Of a stretch of DNA of 23,061 bases, positions 21,151 through 23,061 are shown one piece after another. The notes beneath the pieces were generated by a model. That model ran no database searches. It worked only from the letters and a program-made list of their open reading frames with translations, and was not told where the DNA came from. Positions within the stretch are counted from its first letter, which is position 1. Each line of letters starts with the position of its first letter. A program made the translations under genes and the position numbers. The stretch is from a virus. The stretch spans positions 1 through 23,061 of IMG/VR virus record IMGVR_UViG_3300036854_000009; one strand, given 5' to 3'.

Positions 21151-21570
21151 CTGGCCGAAGACAGCGTACCAACCTGCAAGCGGGGGCACCAACGCACCCC
21201 CGAGAACGTCTACCGGGACGGTACTTGCAAGGCATGTAGGCGGGTTTCCTACGAGAAACACCACGGTACCCCTCAGCAGAGGGAGGCTCAGAGGCGTGCA
21301 GATGCCCGCTTCTACGCAACGCATCGAGAGCAGCGGCTTGCGGCCAATGCTGTATGGCGTAAGGCCAACGCCGAGTATCTGGCGGCCTATGACAACGCCC
21401 GCAATGCCACTACCCGCCGATGGGCTGCGGTGCAAGAGCGCAGGCTCCGTGGAGAACGGGAGCGAATTCAGGCCAAGCTCCAGGCCCTGGAACATGAGGA
21501 GGAAGAGTGCCTGAGATTTCTGGAACAAGCGACAGCGAGGAAGTCAAGCGAGCTAGGGCAAAGTACCTAG
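21151..21570 (+). CDS. Zinc-motif helical protein with apparent CTG start
   Basis: The frame is open from just after TAG 21139 to TAG 21568. It has no ATG, GTG or TTG before the zinc motif. CTG 21151 lies 6 nt after AGGAG (21140-21144), so it is the likely start, giving 139 aa. The protein begins AEDSVPTCKRGHQRTPENVY and continues with DGTCKACRRVSYEKHH: Cys9, His13, Cys26 and Cys29 form a zinc site of the type found in phage HNH-like proteins. The rest is a long Arg/Glu/Ala helix (about 40-130). It overlaps the next gene by 64 nt. A nuclease active site is not complete here, so a nucleic-acid-binding role is more likely. Confidence 0.68.
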   Translation: MAEDSVPTCKRGHQRTPENVYRDGTCKACRRVSYEKHHGTPQQREAQRRADARFYATHREQRLAANAVWRKANAEYLAAYDNARNATTRRWAAVQERRLRGERERIQAKLQALEHEEEECLRFLEQATARKSSELGQST

Positions 21571-21728
21571 CCATTCGCCGGGCTGAGTGGCGGCTCAAGC
21601 AGCGACTAGCAAGCATCGATTTCGAGTACGACGTTCTGAAGCCCGGCCTCCAGGCCCTGGAGAAGCGAATCACTGTCTTGGGCGAGCTCCCCAAGTTCGA
21701 GGTCGCGGATGACGACAGTACGGACTAG
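21507..21728 (+). CDS. Small helical hypothetical protein
   Basis: GTG 21507 is preceded by AGGAGG (21497-21502), 4 nt away, the strongest signal nearby. The 73-aa product is helical and charged (SEEVKRARAKYLAIRRAEWR, LKPGLQALEKRITVLGEL) with an acidic tail DDDSTD. Its first 64 nt overlap the zinc-motif gene in another frame. It may be a DNA-replication accessory or regulatory protein. No family is recognised. Confidence 0.65.
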   Translation: MPEISGTSDSEEVKRARAKYLAIRRAEWRLKQRLASIDFEYDVLKPGLQALEKRITVLGELPKFEVADDDSTD

Positions 21729-22272
21729 CTGGGGGGAACCCCGGCGGGTCTTCGGACTAGACATCGAGGCTAGACCGGGGCCCTGGGGCGGCAAGGATTT
21801 CACGTTCCGCCATATGCTCTCCATCGCCGCTGGTTTTGAGGGCAAGTCCGTCTCCTACATCCCCCCTGGATTCCTAAAGTACGAACTTGAGCGAGTCATC
21901 ATGCCAATGCGCGAGGGCAACCTGCTCGTCGTTGCCCACAATGCCAAGTACGACCTCAGCGGCCTGAACGGAATGATGATGAAGATGGGACTCGAGCCTC
22001 TACCACCCCAACTCGCATGCGACACCTGCGCGGACGTGAAGAAGCACGGCTTCATGTTTTCCAAGAGTCTGGGCAATATGGCCCAGCGATTTGGGGTGCC
22101 GTCCAAGGGACATATGAGCGAGGTGGACTGGGAGGGCGTCTACGAGAACGACCCCGAGGCCCTCGAGAAGCTGCGGATCTATAACATCGGAGACGTGAAG
22201 ACGGTGCTGGCTTTACGGCGGGTGCTACTTGAGCGAGGGCTCCTCAGGCCCCCGCGCACATGGCGACCGTAG
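21709..22272 (+). CDS. DnaQ-like 3'-5' exonuclease (RNase H fold)
   Basis: This 187-aa protein carries the three exonuclease motifs: Exo I VFGLDIEARPG (Asp18, Glu20), Exo II VVAHNAKYDLSGL (Asn78, Asp82) and Exo III YNIGDVKTVLALRR (Tyr158, Asp162). It has no polymerase domain, so it could act as a separate proofreading subunit or recombination/repair nuclease. Cys104-Asp-Thr-Cys107 gives a possible extra metal site. The ATG lies 20 nt inside the previous gene. Its end runs 29 nt into the convergent integrase gene on the minus strand, so this is the end of the plus-strand transcript. Confidence 0.82.
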   Translation: MTTVRTSWGEPRRVFGLDIEARPGPWGGKDFTFRHMLSIAAGFEGKSVSYIPPGFLKYELERVIMPMREGNLLVVAHNAKYDLSGLNGMMMKMGLEPLPPQLACDTCADVKKHGFMFSKSLGNMAQRFGVPSKGHMSEVDWEGVYENDPEALEKLRIYNIGDVKTVLALRRVLLERGLLRPPRTWRP

Positions 22273-22783
22273 GGAGTGCATCCACGGCCCGCCGCTTGTC
22301 CTCTGGCCGTACCGAGGCATACCGATGCGTGGTAGCTAGGTTGGCATGGCCCACAAGCCTCGAGGCCACGGAGACTGGCACCCCCTGATCCAGTAGCCCG
22401 GTGACGAAGCTGGCCCGGAGCATGTGAGCCCGCCTCCGATTCTTGGGTAGGCCGGCATCAGCGGCCGCCCGTTGGACGATCATGGTGAACCACTGGGGGT
22501 GGAAGCCCACCAAGGAATATGCCCGATTGGGTATATCGGGCATTAGTTCCCGCAGGGCCCTCTCGGCCGTGTCGTTCATCTCCACCCACCGAGGCCTATC
22601 CCCCTTGGCGCACCGGATGTAGACCCGCCGCCCCTGCCAGTCGATGTCCTCCGGGGTGATCCCGCAGAGCTCGGAGCGCCTGAGCCCCAGGGCATAGCAG
22701 GCTAGGATCGCCTGGCCGTAGCGGGGGTTTCGAGCACCCGCAGCCCGGACCAGGGAAGCTATTTCCTCCGGTTCCCGATTCAC
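22244..22783 (-). CDS. int: Tyrosine recombinase, catalytic domain only
   Basis: This 179-aa product starts at GTG (22781-22783 complement); a stop lies in frame six codons upstream, so no N-terminal arm or core-binding domain is fused. The catalytic residues are complete: Arg35 in ALGLRRSELCGI, Lys60 in CAKGDRP, His120 and Arg123 in HMLRASFV, His146 in LVGHANL, and Tyr155 in THRYASV. It would cut and join att sites during integration or resolve dimers. The length is about half that of common phage integrases. It is convergent with the exonuclease gene. No attP core is evident nearby. Confidence 0.88.
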   Translation of the reverse strand: MNREPEEIASLVRAAGARNPRYGQAILACYALGLRRSELCGITPEDIDWQGRRVYIRCAKGDRPRWVEMNDTAERALRELMPDIPNRAYSLVGFHPQWFTMIVQRAAADAGLPKNRRRAHMLRASFVTGLLDQGVPVSVASRLVGHANLATTHRYASVRPEDKRRAVDALPTVAMCAGA

Positions 22784-22815
22784 TAAAGGACACCCCCTCT
22801 ATCGGTAGATGACCG

Positions 22816-22842
22816 GGGTCGAGCGTAGTCCTGCTACTCGGG
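22816..22842. promoter_or_regulatory. Imperfect inverted repeat between integrase and HTH-like gene
   Basis: CGAG-CG-TAG (22820-22828) pairs with CTACTCG (22834-22840), leaving a two-base bulge and a 5-nt loop. It lies in the 61-nt gap between two minus-strand genes. It could be an operator or a weak terminator; no T-tract follows on the minus strand. Confidence 0.25.
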
Positions 22843-22844
22843 GA

Positions 22845-23061
22845 TTAGGCCGCCACCCCTAGGTGGATGGGCCGATGCTGCCGTCGGTCCCGGCGGGGGG
22901 TCCGGGTAGGGCGGATGGTGTAGGGAAGGTGGGGTTGACTGAGGTACCTGGCCTTAGACCACTTCCCCAAACTGGCCTCGACCAGCATATCTACGATGGC
23001 GTCCTGAGCATCGACGCCAGGATCTGATCCCCGGAGCCACCGGCCTACGGTGTCGTTGGAC
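22845..23061 (-). CDS. C-terminal part of an HTH-like regulator (5' truncated by window)
   Basis: The minus strand is open from the window edge to TAA at 22845-22847 (complement), giving 71 residues. The first part, SNDTVGRWLRGSDPGVDAQD, has the look of the recognition helix and following loop of a Cro/C1-type HTH (TVGRWLRG). It is followed by a helix AIVDMLVEASLGKWSKARYL and a basic, disordered tail rich in Arg and Pro (RPTRTPRRDRRQHRP). Its place upstream of the integrase on the same strand suits a lysogeny regulator or excision factor. Only the C-terminal part is visible, so assignment is tentative. Confidence 0.5.
   Translation of the reverse strand, partial: SNDTVGRWLRGSDPGVDAQDAIVDMLVEASLGKWSKARYLSQPHLPYTIRPTRTPRRDRRQHRPIHLGVAA

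Noticed and set aside
22784-22850. Frameshifted N-terminal half of the integrase
   Set aside because: The in-frame sequence has a stop six codons upstream, and the open frame above it encodes an HTH-like protein rather than a core-binding domain.
1-23061. tRNA genes, reverse transcriptase or diversity-generating elements, transposases
   Set aside because: No cloverleaf, RT motif or transposase motif was seen on either strand by reading. A dedicated search could still find a missed tRNA.

Overview
The window is a near-continuous stretch of a siphovirus (tailed-phage) genome or prophage with HK97-type morphogenesis. It is GC-rich, uses many GTG starts, and its genes are packed with 1-4 nt stop/start overlaps. 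A fused capsid protease-major capsid gene, an amidase lysin with no recognisable spanin pair, and several small two-helix membrane proteins suggest a high-GC Gram-positive (probably actinobacterial) host. That host call is inference. A tyrosine recombinase on the opposite strand, followed by a partial helix-turn-helix-like gene, suggests a temperate phage.

Layout (plus strand unless stated). 1-4574: end of an unknown upstream gene, terminase large subunit, portal, protease-capsid fusion. 4575-8991: a block of beta-rich proteins (decoration-like, acidic tail with basic end, three small beta proteins, a two-tier repeat protein) ending with an exported Fn3/calcium-repeat/beta-helix protein. Strong hairpins without T-tracts sit at 4596-4621 and 7343-7371. 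9019-12250: head-tail adaptor, an exported 195-aa protein, HK97 gp10-like protein, a small beta protein, major tail protein, and the two tail chaperone frames linked by a visible -1 slippery heptamer with a hairpin. 12237-17572: tape measure, a beta-helix tailspike, minor tail protein, and a receptor-binding/fibre-like protein. 17597-20957: lysis and envelope module with amidase, six small membrane or coiled-coil proteins, an exported RTX-repeat protein, and a papain-family (C1) cysteine peptidase with a complete active site. 20575-22272: small zinc-binding-type proteins (one apparently starting at CTG), a helical protein, and a DnaQ-like 3'-5' exonuclease. 22244-23061 (minus): a catalytic-domain-only tyrosine recombinase and a 5'-truncated HTH-like protein.

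Together the genes cover packaging, capsid assembly, tail assembly, host recognition, lysis and integration. The parts not explained by the standard siphovirus plan are three signal-peptide proteins within the late operon (two with putative calcium-binding repeats), the C1 peptidase in the lysis module, the repeat protein at 6439, and an internal ribosome-binding site that may let the capsid be made both fused to and free of its protease. No tRNA, CRISPR array, transposon or confident promoter was seen. There is no gene-free stretch over 300 bases.
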